Positions 44,355 to 52,277 of a stretch of DNA of 64,000 bases are shown piece by piece; position 1 is the first letter of the stretch; each line of letters begins with the position of its first letter. The DNA is from UTCFX2 sp002050125. Its GTDB lineage: Bacteria > Chloroflexota > Anaerolineae > Anaerolineales > UBA4823. The stretch lies in NCBI GenBank assembly GCA_027494035.1, contig JAOSJQ010000001.1, positions 3,590,535-3,654,534 on the forward strand, in the 5' to 3' direction. Below the pieces are notes generated by a model that saw nothing but the letters and a program-made list of their open reading frames with translations, had not been told where the DNA came from and did no database searches. A program made the translations under genes and the position numbers.

Positions 44355-45083
44355 ATGCGCGTATTGATTATATCTGACATCCATGCCAACATCACTGCGC
44401 TGGATACTGTGCTCGCAGAAGCTGGGAAATATGATGCTGTTTGGTGTTTGGGCGATCTAGTGGGGTATGGACCGGATCCAAATGAATGTATTACCAGAGT
44501 GCGTCAACTACCGGGAATCCAGTGCATCATCGGGAATCATGATATGGCTGCATTACAGCAGCTAGATTCAGATTCGTTCAACCCGGAAGCGCGCACTGCA
44601 ATCGTATGGACACAAAAATCTCTCTCGGAAAGCAGCAGGATATTCCTGCAACACCTTCCCGAGAAAATTGAGCTCGCCGATGTTACCCTTGCGCACGGCA
44701 GCCCGCGCCATCCAGTTTGGGAGTACCTGCTTGACACACGCACTGCAACGTACAGCTTCGATTTCTTCGATACGCCGCTGTGTTTTGTTGGGCACACCCA
44801 TCTTCCCATGATCTTTTCCATGAATAATTCCTTTTACGCGGCAACCCAGACCGTCCCCGAAGCCAATAAAACTATCCCTACTCCGCAACGCGCCATTCTA
44901 AACCCAGGTTCGGTTGGACAACCGCGTGACCACGACCCACGCGCCGCTTACGCAATCTATGACACCGACTCCAAAACCTGGGAATACCGCCGGGTTAGTT
45001 ATGACGTCCTCGCAGTCCAGGATCGGATGAGAGAAGCCGGACTGCCGGAGAGGCACATTCAGCGGATTGCCGCAGGTTGGTAA
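44355..45083 (+). CDS. Calcineurin-like metallophosphoesterase
   Basis: The metal-binding motifs are all present: IISDIHANITALD (residues 5-17), WCLGDLVGYGPDP, IIGNHDMA, LAHGSPR and VGHTHLPMI. It belongs to the YfcE/MJ0936-like group of diadenosine- or diester-hydrolysing enzymes, mostly uncharacterised. Length 242 is complete. It has its own promoter and a weak GGGG site before the ATG. Confidence 0.9.
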   Translation: MRVLIISDIHANITALDTVLAEAGKYDAVWCLGDLVGYGPDPNECITRVRQLPGIQCIIGNHDMAALQQLDSDSFNPEARTAIVWTQKSLSESSRIFLQHLPEKIELADVTLAHGSPRHPVWEYLLDTRTATYSFDFFDTPLCFVGHTHLPMIFSMNNSFYAATQTVPEANKTIPTPQRAILNPGSVGQPRDHDPRAAYAIYDTDSKTWEYRRVSYDVLAVQDRMREAGLPERHIQRIAAGW

Positions 45084-45183
45084 TTTCATCCTCTAAGTTG
45101 GATCACCTCACTGCTGCTAACGCGGAACAAACCCAGCCTGTCGTTCGTCTTTTGAGCAAAATCATATTCAGAGGAGAAGCGGC

Positions 45184-46167
45184 ATGAAAAACCTATGGAT
45201 TCAGCGCATCAAGTTAGGAGCAATCCTGCTCGTTACCGGTATCTTTGTCCTGACCGCGTGTGCTCCGGCAGCGTACCGGTCGCAGTCAAGAGGAGAACCC
45301 AGCCCCAAGGAGATGCCGGCTGCACCCGGGTACCCAGCGGCGGGGGTAGCTCTGGCGCCCGCGCCGACCATGGTGGCTTACACATCGAATGAAGATGGGA
45401 CCCAGGATTTTTCCTCCGAGGAACAGATCCAACTGGTGATCAAGAATGCCAACCTGACAATCGTCGTCCCCGACCCAACTGTGTCTATGAGCAACATCAC
45501 CGAACTGGCTGAGAAGTTGGGCGGTTTTGTCGTGACGGCGAATATGTATAAACAAACGCTTTCGAATGGCATGCAGGTACCAAGAGCCTCGATTTCTATT
45601 CGAGTTCCATCCGAGAAGTTCAACCAGGCTCTCGATTCTATTCGAGCAGAGAGCAAACAGGCTCCCGATAACGAAACGATCTCGAGCCAGGATGTGACCA
45701 GCGAATATGTCGATTTGAAATCCAGATTGAAGAACCTGGAAGCGGCTGAAGTTGAGCTGACGCGCATCATGGAAGATGCCCATCGCACCGAAGATGTGCT
45801 GTCGGTTTACAACCAGCTTGTCTCGATCCGTGAACAGATCGAGGTCATCAAGGGTCAGATGAAATACTACGAACAATCGGCTGCAATGTCGTTGATCAGT
45901 GTGGAATTGATCGCCGATAAAGCCATTCAGCCAATCGAAATTGGCGGATGGAAACCCGCGGGCGTCGTGAAGGAAGCCATCGAAGCGCTGGTCCGGGCGA
46001 TGCAAGGTCTGGTAAACGCCTTGATTTGGATCGTCCTCTTCCTGTTGCCGATATTACTCGTCCTGTTTGTGATCTTTGTCCTGCCGCCGGCTCTGATCAT
46101 CCGAGCCTGGATGAAGCAGCGCAAAAACCGCAAGCAGCAAGAACAAACGGATAAGCCAGTTTCGTAA
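45184..46167 (+). CDS. DUF4349 lipoprotein with C-terminal membrane helix
   Basis: A signal peptide ends in the lipobox LTAC (Cys at about residue 26), so the N terminus is lipidated outside the membrane. The DUF4349 domain (about residues 80-285) includes IKNANLTIVVPDP, VPSEKFNQALDSI and a coiled coil with the conserved DVTSEYVDLKSRLKNLEA. A strong membrane helix (about 285-312) and a basic cytoplasmic tail (WMKQRKNRKQQ) follow, giving two membrane attachments. Function is unknown. A GGAGAAGC site precedes the ATG and a terminator follows. Confidence 0.9.
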   Translation: MKNLWIQRIKLGAILLVTGIFVLTACAPAAYRSQSRGEPSPKEMPAAPGYPAAGVALAPAPTMVAYTSNEDGTQDFSSEEQIQLVIKNANLTIVVPDPTVSMSNITELAEKLGGFVVTANMYKQTLSNGMQVPRASISIRVPSEKFNQALDSIRAESKQAPDNETISSQDVTSEYVDLKSRLKNLEAAEVELTRIMEDAHRTEDVLSVYNQLVSIREQIEVIKGQMKYYEQSAAMSLISVELIADKAIQPIEIGGWKPAGVVKEAIEALVRAMQGLVNALIWIVLFLLPILLVLFVIFVLPPALIIRAWMKQRKNRKQQEQTDKPVS

Positions 46168-46186
46168 TCGAAACCGCGGCTAATCG

Positions 46187-46219
46187 GCTGGAGGGAGAAC
46201 AAACCCCTCCAGCTTTTTT
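46187..46219 (+). terminator. Rho-independent terminator after DUF4349 gene
   Basis: GCTGGAGGG (46187-46195) pairs with CCCTCCAGC (46205-46213) and is followed by six T. Confidence 0.9.
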
Positions 46220-46237
46220 ATTCATAACCCGAAAAGG

Positions 46238-46243
46238 TATAAT
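46238..46243 (+). promoter_or_regulatory. Leaderless -10 element of rsmG
   Basis: TATAAT ends exactly 6 bases before the ATG at 46250. It lies only 18 bases after the preceding terminator's T run. Confidence 0.6.
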
Positions 46244-46249
46244 AGGGAC

Positions 46250-46985
46250 ATGCGGGAACTGGCAAAACAAGCCAACAATCTATTAGGAATTCGTCTTTCT
46301 CCGGCGCAGATGGAAGCGTTGGCGATATATGAAAGAGAACTCCTGCGCTGGAACGAAAAAAATCAACCTGACGGCAGTCCGCGACCCCGAACAGATCCGG
46401 GTGAAACATTTCTTAGATTCTCTCACCTGCCTGTTGGTCATCAAAGACCCCTCGCGCAGCAAAATCATCGACGTGGGCACCGGCGCCGGGTTCCCAGGTA
46501 TCCCTTTGAAGATTCTGTACCCTTCCATTCAACTGACTTTGGTTGAATCGGTCGGGAAGAAAGCCAACTTTTGCTGCCACCTGGTTCGCTTGCTCAATTT
46601 AGAGGGCGTTCAAGTATTGCAGGAACGGGTCGAAGCCATAGGGAGAATGCCCCAGCACCGCGAGCAATACGATTGGGCAACTGCCAGAGCAGTAGCGGTA
46701 ATGAACGTCCTTGCCGAGTATATTTTGCCGCTCGTGAAAGTTGGCGGAGCGGCTCTCGCAATGAAAGGCGAGCACGCTCCGGCAGAAGTGCACACCGCCG
46801 AAAACGCGATACGGCTGCTCGGCGGACATATCCGCAAACTGGTCCCAGTCACGCTTCCCGGGGTGGTGGAAGAACGCTACCTGGTTGTAATGGATAAAGT
46901 GGTTGCCACGCCGGATAAATACCCCCGCCGCGTGGGGTTTCCGTCTAAGCATCCACTGTTGGCTGCACCTGAACCTGACCGGTAG
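46250..46985 (+). CDS. rsmG: 16S rRNA (guanine527-N7)-methyltransferase, frameshift in A7 run
   Basis: RsmG methylates G527 of 16S rRNA. The N terminus LSPAQMEALAIYERELLRWN continues, after removing one A from the seven-A run at 46356-46362, into KINLTAVRDPEQIRVKHFLD, the exact family sequence. The SAM site IIDVGTGAGFPGIPLKILYP and the later RAVAVMNVLAEYILPLV are intact. The open pieces are 46250-46546 and 46329-46985; joined length is about 244 residues. The 3' end overlaps the opposing recF gene by 41 bases. Confidence 0.93.
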
Positions 46986-48180
46986 TAATCCTCCAGATCT
47001 GCGCGGCAGAGACATAATCCTCTGTGAACAGATCAAGATCGGTTGTCGTGACCAACGCTTGCTCGCTCCCCAATAGACGATCCAACAAATCCTCCCGCCG
47101 AGCAGGATCCAATTCAGCCAGCACCTCATCGAGCAGCAGCACCGGGGTCTGACCCGTCTTTTGGGTCATCCAGACAATCTCCGCCAGTTTCAATGCCAGC
47201 ACGGCTGTACGGCATTGGCCGCGCGACCCATAAATGCCAAGATCAATCCCGTTGCTAAAAAAGCGTAGGTCGTCGCGGTGGGGCCCAATCGTAGAACTGC
47301 CGCGCTGGATCTCTGTATGGCGAATGCGGCTCAGCTCCTCCTGAAAACCGCGCCGGATTTGATCTACCGACTGACCGGAGCGATTGACTGGGGCATCCAG
47401 CGGCAGAGCATATTGCAATGGCGACAAGGGCAGCGGGTCGAAAGCCGGGACATAATTCAGACGCAGCACCTCTTTACCGCGGGTGAGATCTTGCAAGACC
47501 GGGCCAGCCAGCTTTTCGAGCTCATGGATCGCCTGGATGCGCGTATAAATGATGCGGGCGCCGGTAGCGGCAAGCTGCTCATCCCAAAACGTAAGCTGGT
47601 CCGCGTCGCCGCCGCGTTCATTCAACTGTTTTAACAATGCATTGCGTTGGGAGAGCAAGCGGTTATATTCTGCCAGGTCAGAGGCATATCCCGGCGTCAC
47701 CTGGCTCAAAGAGAGATTGAGATAGCGCCGGCGTTCCTCGGGCGCCCCTTCCACAATCCTGAGCATGTGCGGCAGAAAAAGCACCGCATTGAACACACCG
47801 ATCGCCTCTCCGACTTTGCGCCCCACACCATTGAGAAGGATCTCTTTTCTTAAGCGTGAGTTGCCAAAATCATCGCGTTCAGAGATCAACCGAACTTCTA
47901 AACGCTGGCGGGTTTCTCTGTCAGGTTTTCCCGCCGAATATTCGAAGTCGGCAACAATGCGGCTGACGACTAATGGCTCGTTTTTTGCCCAGAAACTGAT
48001 AAGCTGCCGGTCGTGGCTGGCATGAAAAGAAGTGAAAGTCGCCAGGTAGTAGACTGCTTCGAGCAGGCTCGTTTTGCCCTGGGCATTCCCCCCTACCAAC
48101 AACACAGCCCCGCCCGGAACGTCGATATCCAGGCGGGAGAAATTTCGAAATTGGGTCAGCGAAAGGTGCGTGAGCTGCAT
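46945..48180 (-). CDS. recF: DNA replication and repair protein RecF
   Basis: RecF loads RecA at gapped DNA. It has Walker A VGGNAQGKTSLLEAVYYLAT (residues 29-48), the signature SRGQCRTAVLALKLAE and Walker B PVLLLDEVLAELDP, with the FRNF motif near the start. Length 411 is slightly above the usual 360-400. It is convergent with rsmG (41-base overlap) and lies 16 bases after the deformylase gene on the same strand. No dnaA or dnaN is nearby, so the classic origin context is absent. Confidence 0.94.
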   Translation of the reverse strand: MQLTHLSLTQFRNFSRLDIDVPGGAVLLVGGNAQGKTSLLEAVYYLATFTSFHASHDRQLISFWAKNEPLVVSRIVADFEYSAGKPDRETRQRLEVRLISERDDFGNSRLRKEILLNGVGRKVGEAIGVFNAVLFLPHMLRIVEGAPEERRRYLNLSLSQVTPGYASDLAEYNRLLSQRNALLKQLNERGGDADQLTFWDEQLAATGARIIYTRIQAIHELEKLAGPVLQDLTRGKEVLRLNYVPAFDPLPLSPLQYALPLDAPVNRSGQSVDQIRRGFQEELSRIRHTEIQRGSSTIGPHRDDLRFFSNGIDLGIYGSRGQCRTAVLALKLAEIVWMTQKTGQTPVLLLDEVLAELDPARREDLLDRLLGSEQALVTTTDLDLFTEDYVSAAQIWRITTGQVQVQPTVDA

Positions 48181-48196
48181 TATTGGATTTAGGAGC

Positions 48197-48712
48197 TCAA
48201 TCCATCAAAACGGCTTGCCCCACCTCGCCCTCCACTTTGAATACCTGTTCAGCCCGGTCGGTAAAGAGCACCCCATCGAGATGATCGATCTCGTGTTGGA
48301 ATATGCGCGCCAGCCATCCGTCGGCTTTGATTCGCGTGGGGTGACCTTTGCGGTTCTGCCCTTTGATCGTTACGCTCTTAAATCGCTCCACCTCTCCCAC
48401 GAACCCTGGAATTGAAAGACACCCTTCTGTTCCCATTAATGTTTCAGTGGACGCGCGCGCGATCTCAGGATTAACCACCGCGTAGAGTTTCTTTGGCGCT
48501 TGCTCGTCTTCCTCGTCGCCAAATTCGACCACGATGACACGCATGGACACGTCTACCTGCGGCGCCGCAAGACCAACCCCGGGCGCTTCACGCATGGTTT
48601 CCACCATGTCATCGATCAGTTTCTGCAAGTCCGATCCAAAGTCGGTCACTTTGTGCGCTTTACGCCGCAAAACTGGTTCCGGCACCGTTACGATTCTTCT
48701 TAACTCAGCCAT
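48197..48712 (-). CDS. def: Peptide deformylase
   Basis: Def removes the formyl group from nascent proteins. The three motifs are present: GVGLAAPQV (about residue 46), EGCLSIPG (about 98) and the metal-binding HEIDHLDG (about 140). Length 171 is normal. I start at ATG 48712 (AELRRIVTVPEPVLR); the frame extends 21 bases further without support. Confidence 0.95.
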   Translation of the reverse strand: MAELRRIVTVPEPVLRRKAHKVTDFGSDLQKLIDDMVETMREAPGVGLAAPQVDVSMRVIVVEFGDEEDEQAPKKLYAVVNPEIARASTETLMGTEGCLSIPGFVGEVERFKSVTIKGQNRKGHPTRIKADGWLARIFQHEIDHLDGVLFTDRAEQVFKVEGEVGQAVLMD

Positions 48713-48733
48713 AGCTCTCACACCGAATAACAA

Positions 48734-50416
48734 TCAAGCTTCTTTCCCAACTTCTTCATGATAGATCTCAATCAATTTCAAAATTCTCTCACGCTCGCGC
48801 GCAATCTCTTCGCGCTGTTTTTGGACTTTCAACGCATTCATGCGGTTGAAAATATCCTGCTGAACCCGCGCGGGTTCATGAACGTAGTAAAACGTGAACT
48901 TCGTTTCGCCAACATTGATCATCACCGAACCTACATTAAGCAAATATCCAATAAAACCCGGACGAACGTTTCCCAAGCTGAGGATATTATCGAGCGGGGC
49001 AACTTTGCGCGTCTCTGTTCCTAACGGCTTCTTCTCAATATCAAAAATGCTGCGATCTGTAACCTGGTAGATATCGTTGAGCCAGTCCAAGTAGTGGTAA
49101 CTTATCCAGCCAAAAACTACGGCTAAGATAATCAGAACAACCACGGATCCGAGCAGCAAAGAGCTAATGTCGAGCGAACGCTGAACTCCTATTATAACAA
49201 AGGATATAAAAAGAAAAGAAATCACCAAAAAGATGATGAGCGGCAGCCAGGCTCTCCGAAAGAAAAACAACCAGTGTTTGCGGTAGGTGATCGTATTCCC
49301 TGTTTCAAAGCGAGTTTGGAGGATTCGTTTGAAATATTTATCAAACCACGAGGGTTCTCTTGGCTCGTCAGATATCCTGACATCACCGGGCGATTTTGCG
49401 CCTGCGGGTTGTGGTGCTGGTTCCGCCTCGTCTTCTTCACTAACAATATGACGAATTGATTGGCGTAATAGGTCAAGGTCAGCCCGTTGACTGTCTTCCT
49501 GGGAGCGCAGTTGGTATTCCGAGATCAGGCTCGCCAGTTGATAAGGATTGCCCACATTCCCCAGGGTGATTCCCCCAGTGTAGGTGGTCACTCGTACATC
49601 CCCAAATCCAAACAGCCGACCAAAATATTCTGTGTGCACATTTACGGACAAGATCGTGCTCATTGGAACTTCCTGCCGGTTTTCATAGAACCAGATCACC
49701 TGTTCAAGCCAAACGACCCGTTGATTTGTCACAAAATAATAATCATTGCCCCAATCGATCCACCTCCAGACAGCCAGACCAATGCCGATCCCTAATAAAA
49801 CTGCGGCGAGAATCAAGGCTGCCCAACTGGTCGTCGCCTGTGTGCGCGCGTACCATCCTATTAGAACAAAAAACAGCCCGAATAAATTGATAAAGAGCGG
49901 CAAAATCTGGGAAAGTAAGAGCACTGCAACATGTCTGCGGCGCACCTGGTACACAACTTCATCTTCGTTAAGCCAGTCGAACTGGTGAGATTCAAGGAAA
50001 TCATGACTATCAACAAACAGGCGCAGGCTGTCCAAGATGCCTGGAAACTCTCTAACCACCAGGCGGAAAATCTCCGGTGGCATAAATAACAGGGTAACCG
50101 GAGTAAGCGCGGTGACAGTCGCCGGTTCGGTGCGGTTTTCAAGCAGCGAATCCTCCCCAAAGAAATCGCCCCGCACCAGGACATCGACCAGGACATCATC
50201 GTTTGTGAGTTCGCGGCGGGCAGAAACCTGCCCCTCGAAAATTAGGTAAAAGCCATTCGAGGTCTGCCCTTGTACCGTAAACACCCGATCGGGCTGATCG
50301 TGAATTACAGAAAATTGTTCCGCAATTACTGCAAGCTGAAATTCATCGAGTGAATTGAAGAGATTCAGACCATTTAGAAATTTGGAGATCTGAGAAAGAT
50401 CCGGCAGGGTCTGCAT
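48734..50416 (-). CDS. Membrane protein with cNMP-binding domain and two bacterial PH domains
   Basis: Residues about 15-140 form a cyclic-nucleotide-binding domain (GDFFGEDSLLENRTEPATV is the phosphate-binding cassette region, though the canonical RxA Arg reads RTEPA). A pair of membrane helices (about 165-215) precedes one PH-like domain (YYFVTNQRVVWLEQV). After an acidic linker (about 320-355), a second pair of helices (about 385-440) and a second PH-like domain (IYQVTDRSIFDIEKKPLG) follow. A coiled coil ends the protein. The two PH units look duplicated. I know no characterised member; a membrane sensor is plausible. Confidence 0.82.
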   Translation of the reverse strand: MQTLPDLSQISKFLNGLNLFNSLDEFQLAVIAEQFSVIHDQPDRVFTVQGQTSNGFYLIFEGQVSARRELTNDDVLVDVLVRGDFFGEDSLLENRTEPATVTALTPVTLLFMPPEIFRLVVREFPGILDSLRLFVDSHDFLESHQFDWLNEDEVVYQVRRRHVAVLLLSQILPLFINLFGLFFVLIGWYARTQATTSWAALILAAVLLGIGIGLAVWRWIDWGNDYYFVTNQRVVWLEQVIWFYENRQEVPMSTILSVNVHTEYFGRLFGFGDVRVTTYTGGITLGNVGNPYQLASLISEYQLRSQEDSQRADLDLLRQSIRHIVSEEDEAEPAPQPAGAKSPGDVRISDEPREPSWFDKYFKRILQTRFETGNTITYRKHWLFFFRRAWLPLIIFLVISFLFISFVIIGVQRSLDISSLLLGSVVVLIILAVVFGWISYHYLDWLNDIYQVTDRSIFDIEKKPLGTETRKVAPLDNILSLGNVRPGFIGYLLNVGSVMINVGETKFTFYYVHEPARVQQDIFNRMNALKVQKQREEIARERERILKLIEIYHEEVGKEA

Positions 50417-50461
50417 CAGGGCTCACAAGACCGAGGAGTTCAAGGACAGTAAATACAGGCT

Positions 50462-50510
50462 GCCTGAAAGGCGATTAATTCAGGCTTATAGGGCGCCCGA
50501 TGGGCGCCCT
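50462..50510. other. Two adjacent hairpins between the cNMP-binding and sorting-signal genes
   Basis: GCCTGAA (50462-50468) pairs with TTCAGGC (50479-50485). The next hairpin is AGGGCGCCC-GAT-GGGCGCCCT (50490-50510), whose 8-base core is also a palindrome. Neither has a T run on either strand. They may end transcription of the 200-residue gene or stabilise its message. Confidence 0.5.
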
Positions 50511-50527
50511 TGTAAAATCTCAAAATG

Positions 50528-51130
50528 TCATGCAGTCCGCAAACGGCGCGCCAGGAAGATCACCACGACTAAAAGAATGGCTACCCCGATCATTGCCGGG
50601 AGGCCAATTTCGTCCGCAAATCCCGTGCTTGGAATATTGGTCGCTTGCGGCGGTCTGGCGGTGAACGTGCTCGCCAGGCGGGTTGCATTGGCATCCAGGG
50701 TAGCAAAAAGGGAAATCGCAGTCGCCGTTTGAGCGTTCGGCGTGTCGGTCGGGATCACTACGGCGGTTGTAGGCACCGCCAGCACCGGAGTGGGGCTGGT
50801 TGTCGCCGTAAAGGTCGGAGGAATTTCGGTTGCAGTTGGTGTTTTTGTGAATGCCGCGATAATCGCCTGCAGTGCTTCCTCCGTTGAAGTGCTGGCTACC
50901 ATCTCCGCGACAATCGTGTTTTGAGCCTCAACCGTTGCCTTCTGACTATCCCTGGCGTTGCGCGTCCCAGGAAGGATAAACAAGGCATAGACAGCAATAC
51001 AAACCAGCGCCAGCAGCGCAATAGCACCGAGCACGCCGGCAATAATCAGAAAAGTTCGGTTGCTTGACTCTTCCGGTGGAAGGGGTCCCTCATCTAGATC
51101 ATCACTCAAGTCCAAATCTTCAAACGACAT
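50528..51130 (-). CDS. Thr/Pro-rich membrane protein with LPXTG-like C-terminal sorting signal
   Basis: An acidic cytoplasmic N terminus (SFEDLDLSDDLDEG) is followed by a membrane helix (about residues 27-52) and a Thr/Pro/Ala-rich extracellular stretch of about 90 residues. The C terminus reads IPSTGFADEIG, then a hydrophobic helix of about 20 residues and ARRLRTA, the order of a sortase sorting signal. A strong GAGGAGGAG site stands before the ATG. Function is unknown; no sortase gene is in the window. Confidence 0.75.
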   Translation of the reverse strand: MSFEDLDLSDDLDEGPLPPEESSNRTFLIIAGVLGAIALLALVCIAVYALFILPGTRNARDSQKATVEAQNTIVAEMVASTSTEEALQAIIAAFTKTPTATEIPPTFTATTSPTPVLAVPTTAVVIPTDTPNAQTATAISLFATLDANATRLASTFTARPPQATNIPSTGFADEIGLPAMIGVAILLVVVIFLARRLRTA

Positions 51131-51223
51131 CGGATTCTCCTCCTCTCACGGGTACCCTGATTTCAAAGGGGTTGGTTTCAGACTTGATCATGTTTGTTCT
51201 CATTACAATTTTTATGCCAGCTC

Positions 51224-52276
51224 TCAATGTATAAGCTCCAGATTCGCCAGCGGTAAATCGACCGTATTGCCGTCATCCAAGCGAATTTCTGCCGCATTGG
51301 CGCGCAAACCGCTTGGGAACATTGTCTTGCCTTTCATGCTGATAATCGTGCCGGTCTGCCCGCTGTGTGGGACGCGCAGAACACGCACAACTTTATCGAT
51401 GCCAAAAGTATCGATCTCTACAGGTACGGTTGTCCTTCCCGGGGCGGGCAAGGGGATTACAATCTCCGGTCTGGCGCCGGTATAAGGATCCCAATCCTCT
51501 GCATTCAAGGTAACTTCGCGCCGGTTGTTGGTCACCAGCAGCTTATACGCTACTGAATTATACGGTTTCACCCCAAATCCTTCGATCAGGATGAGCGGAT
51601 AGCGGACCTTCAGAGCGAGTGGAACCAGATCCATCGACAGGCTGCTTAGTATCATGCCTCGCAAAGGCAGCTCATCCGCCATTTGCAGCGCTTCAGCATC
51701 CTGGCACGAACCGGATAATATAACCGATCCCCGCATGCTCACGTCCAAATCGGAGGCGACGAGCGGATGATCCGGTCGCTTCGCCAGCACTGCCATCAGA
51801 CCATAATCGACCAGCCCATTTCCCCAAACACCTTGGATCAAAGCGCCAGATGTCTCGACTACGGCGCCGAAATCCGGGATCAACTCAACAACATCCCCGG
51901 GGATGCCCGCTTTTAGTTGAAACGGTTTTGCAGTCCCCTCCAGGAGGACCTGACCATCGCCGGCTAAAATCACCCGGCACTCTTTCGGAGCGCGCACCAC
52001 CCGATTAGAAATTCCATACGGACCGGCAATAACGTCTCCCCGCGCAAGCTGATCGCCAGCCTGGCATTGTAAATACCGCTCGGTCTTTTCTGGGGAAATG
52101 CCAAGCAGATGAGCAATATCCAACCATTGATATTCAGGATTGACGTTTGTCTCTGCCAGCACATCCAACGCGCTGACTTGTTGACCGGTGCGCGCCAGCA
52201 CCTTGCCAGGGTGAGGGAGAACTCTTGCCCGGCGCACCAGGGTGATCGGTGAAAAATGCGTGACTGGCGCAAGCAT
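51224..52276 (-). CDS. Uncharacterised protein with barrel-like N terminus and SH3/KOW-like C terminus
   Basis: I do not recognise a named family. The N-terminal 100 residues (VLPHPGKVLARTGQQVSALD and GDVIAGPYGISNRVVRAPKE) resemble a barrel-sandwich/HlyD or lipoyl-like fold. A central alpha/beta region includes MRGSVILSGSCQDAEALQ and PLILIEGFGV, and the last 60 residues (VRVLRVPHSGQTGTIISM, NAAEIRLDDGNTVDLPL) look like a KOW/SH3 barrel. No signal peptide is seen. ATG 52276 has a perfect GGAGGG 7 bases upstream, inside the end of the GlmL gene, so it is the last gene of the unknown operon. Confidence 0.78.
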   Translation of the reverse strand: MLAPVTHFSPITLVRRARVLPHPGKVLARTGQQVSALDVLAETNVNPEYQWLDIAHLLGISPEKTERYLQCQAGDQLARGDVIAGPYGISNRVVRAPKECRVILAGDGQVLLEGTAKPFQLKAGIPGDVVELIPDFGAVVETSGALIQGVWGNGLVDYGLMAVLAKRPDHPLVASDLDVSMRGSVILSGSCQDAEALQMADELPLRGMILSSLSMDLVPLALKVRYPLILIEGFGVKPYNSVAYKLLVTNNRREVTLNAEDWDPYTGARPEIVIPLPAPGRTTVPVEIDTFGIDKVVRVLRVPHSGQTGTIISMKGKTMFPSGLRANAAEIRLDDGNTVDLPLANLELIH

Positions 52277-52277
52277 A

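Noticed and set aside
46945..48180. recF as a marker of the replication origin
   Set aside because: No dnaA, dnaN or DnaA-box cluster is nearby, so there is no evidence for an origin here.
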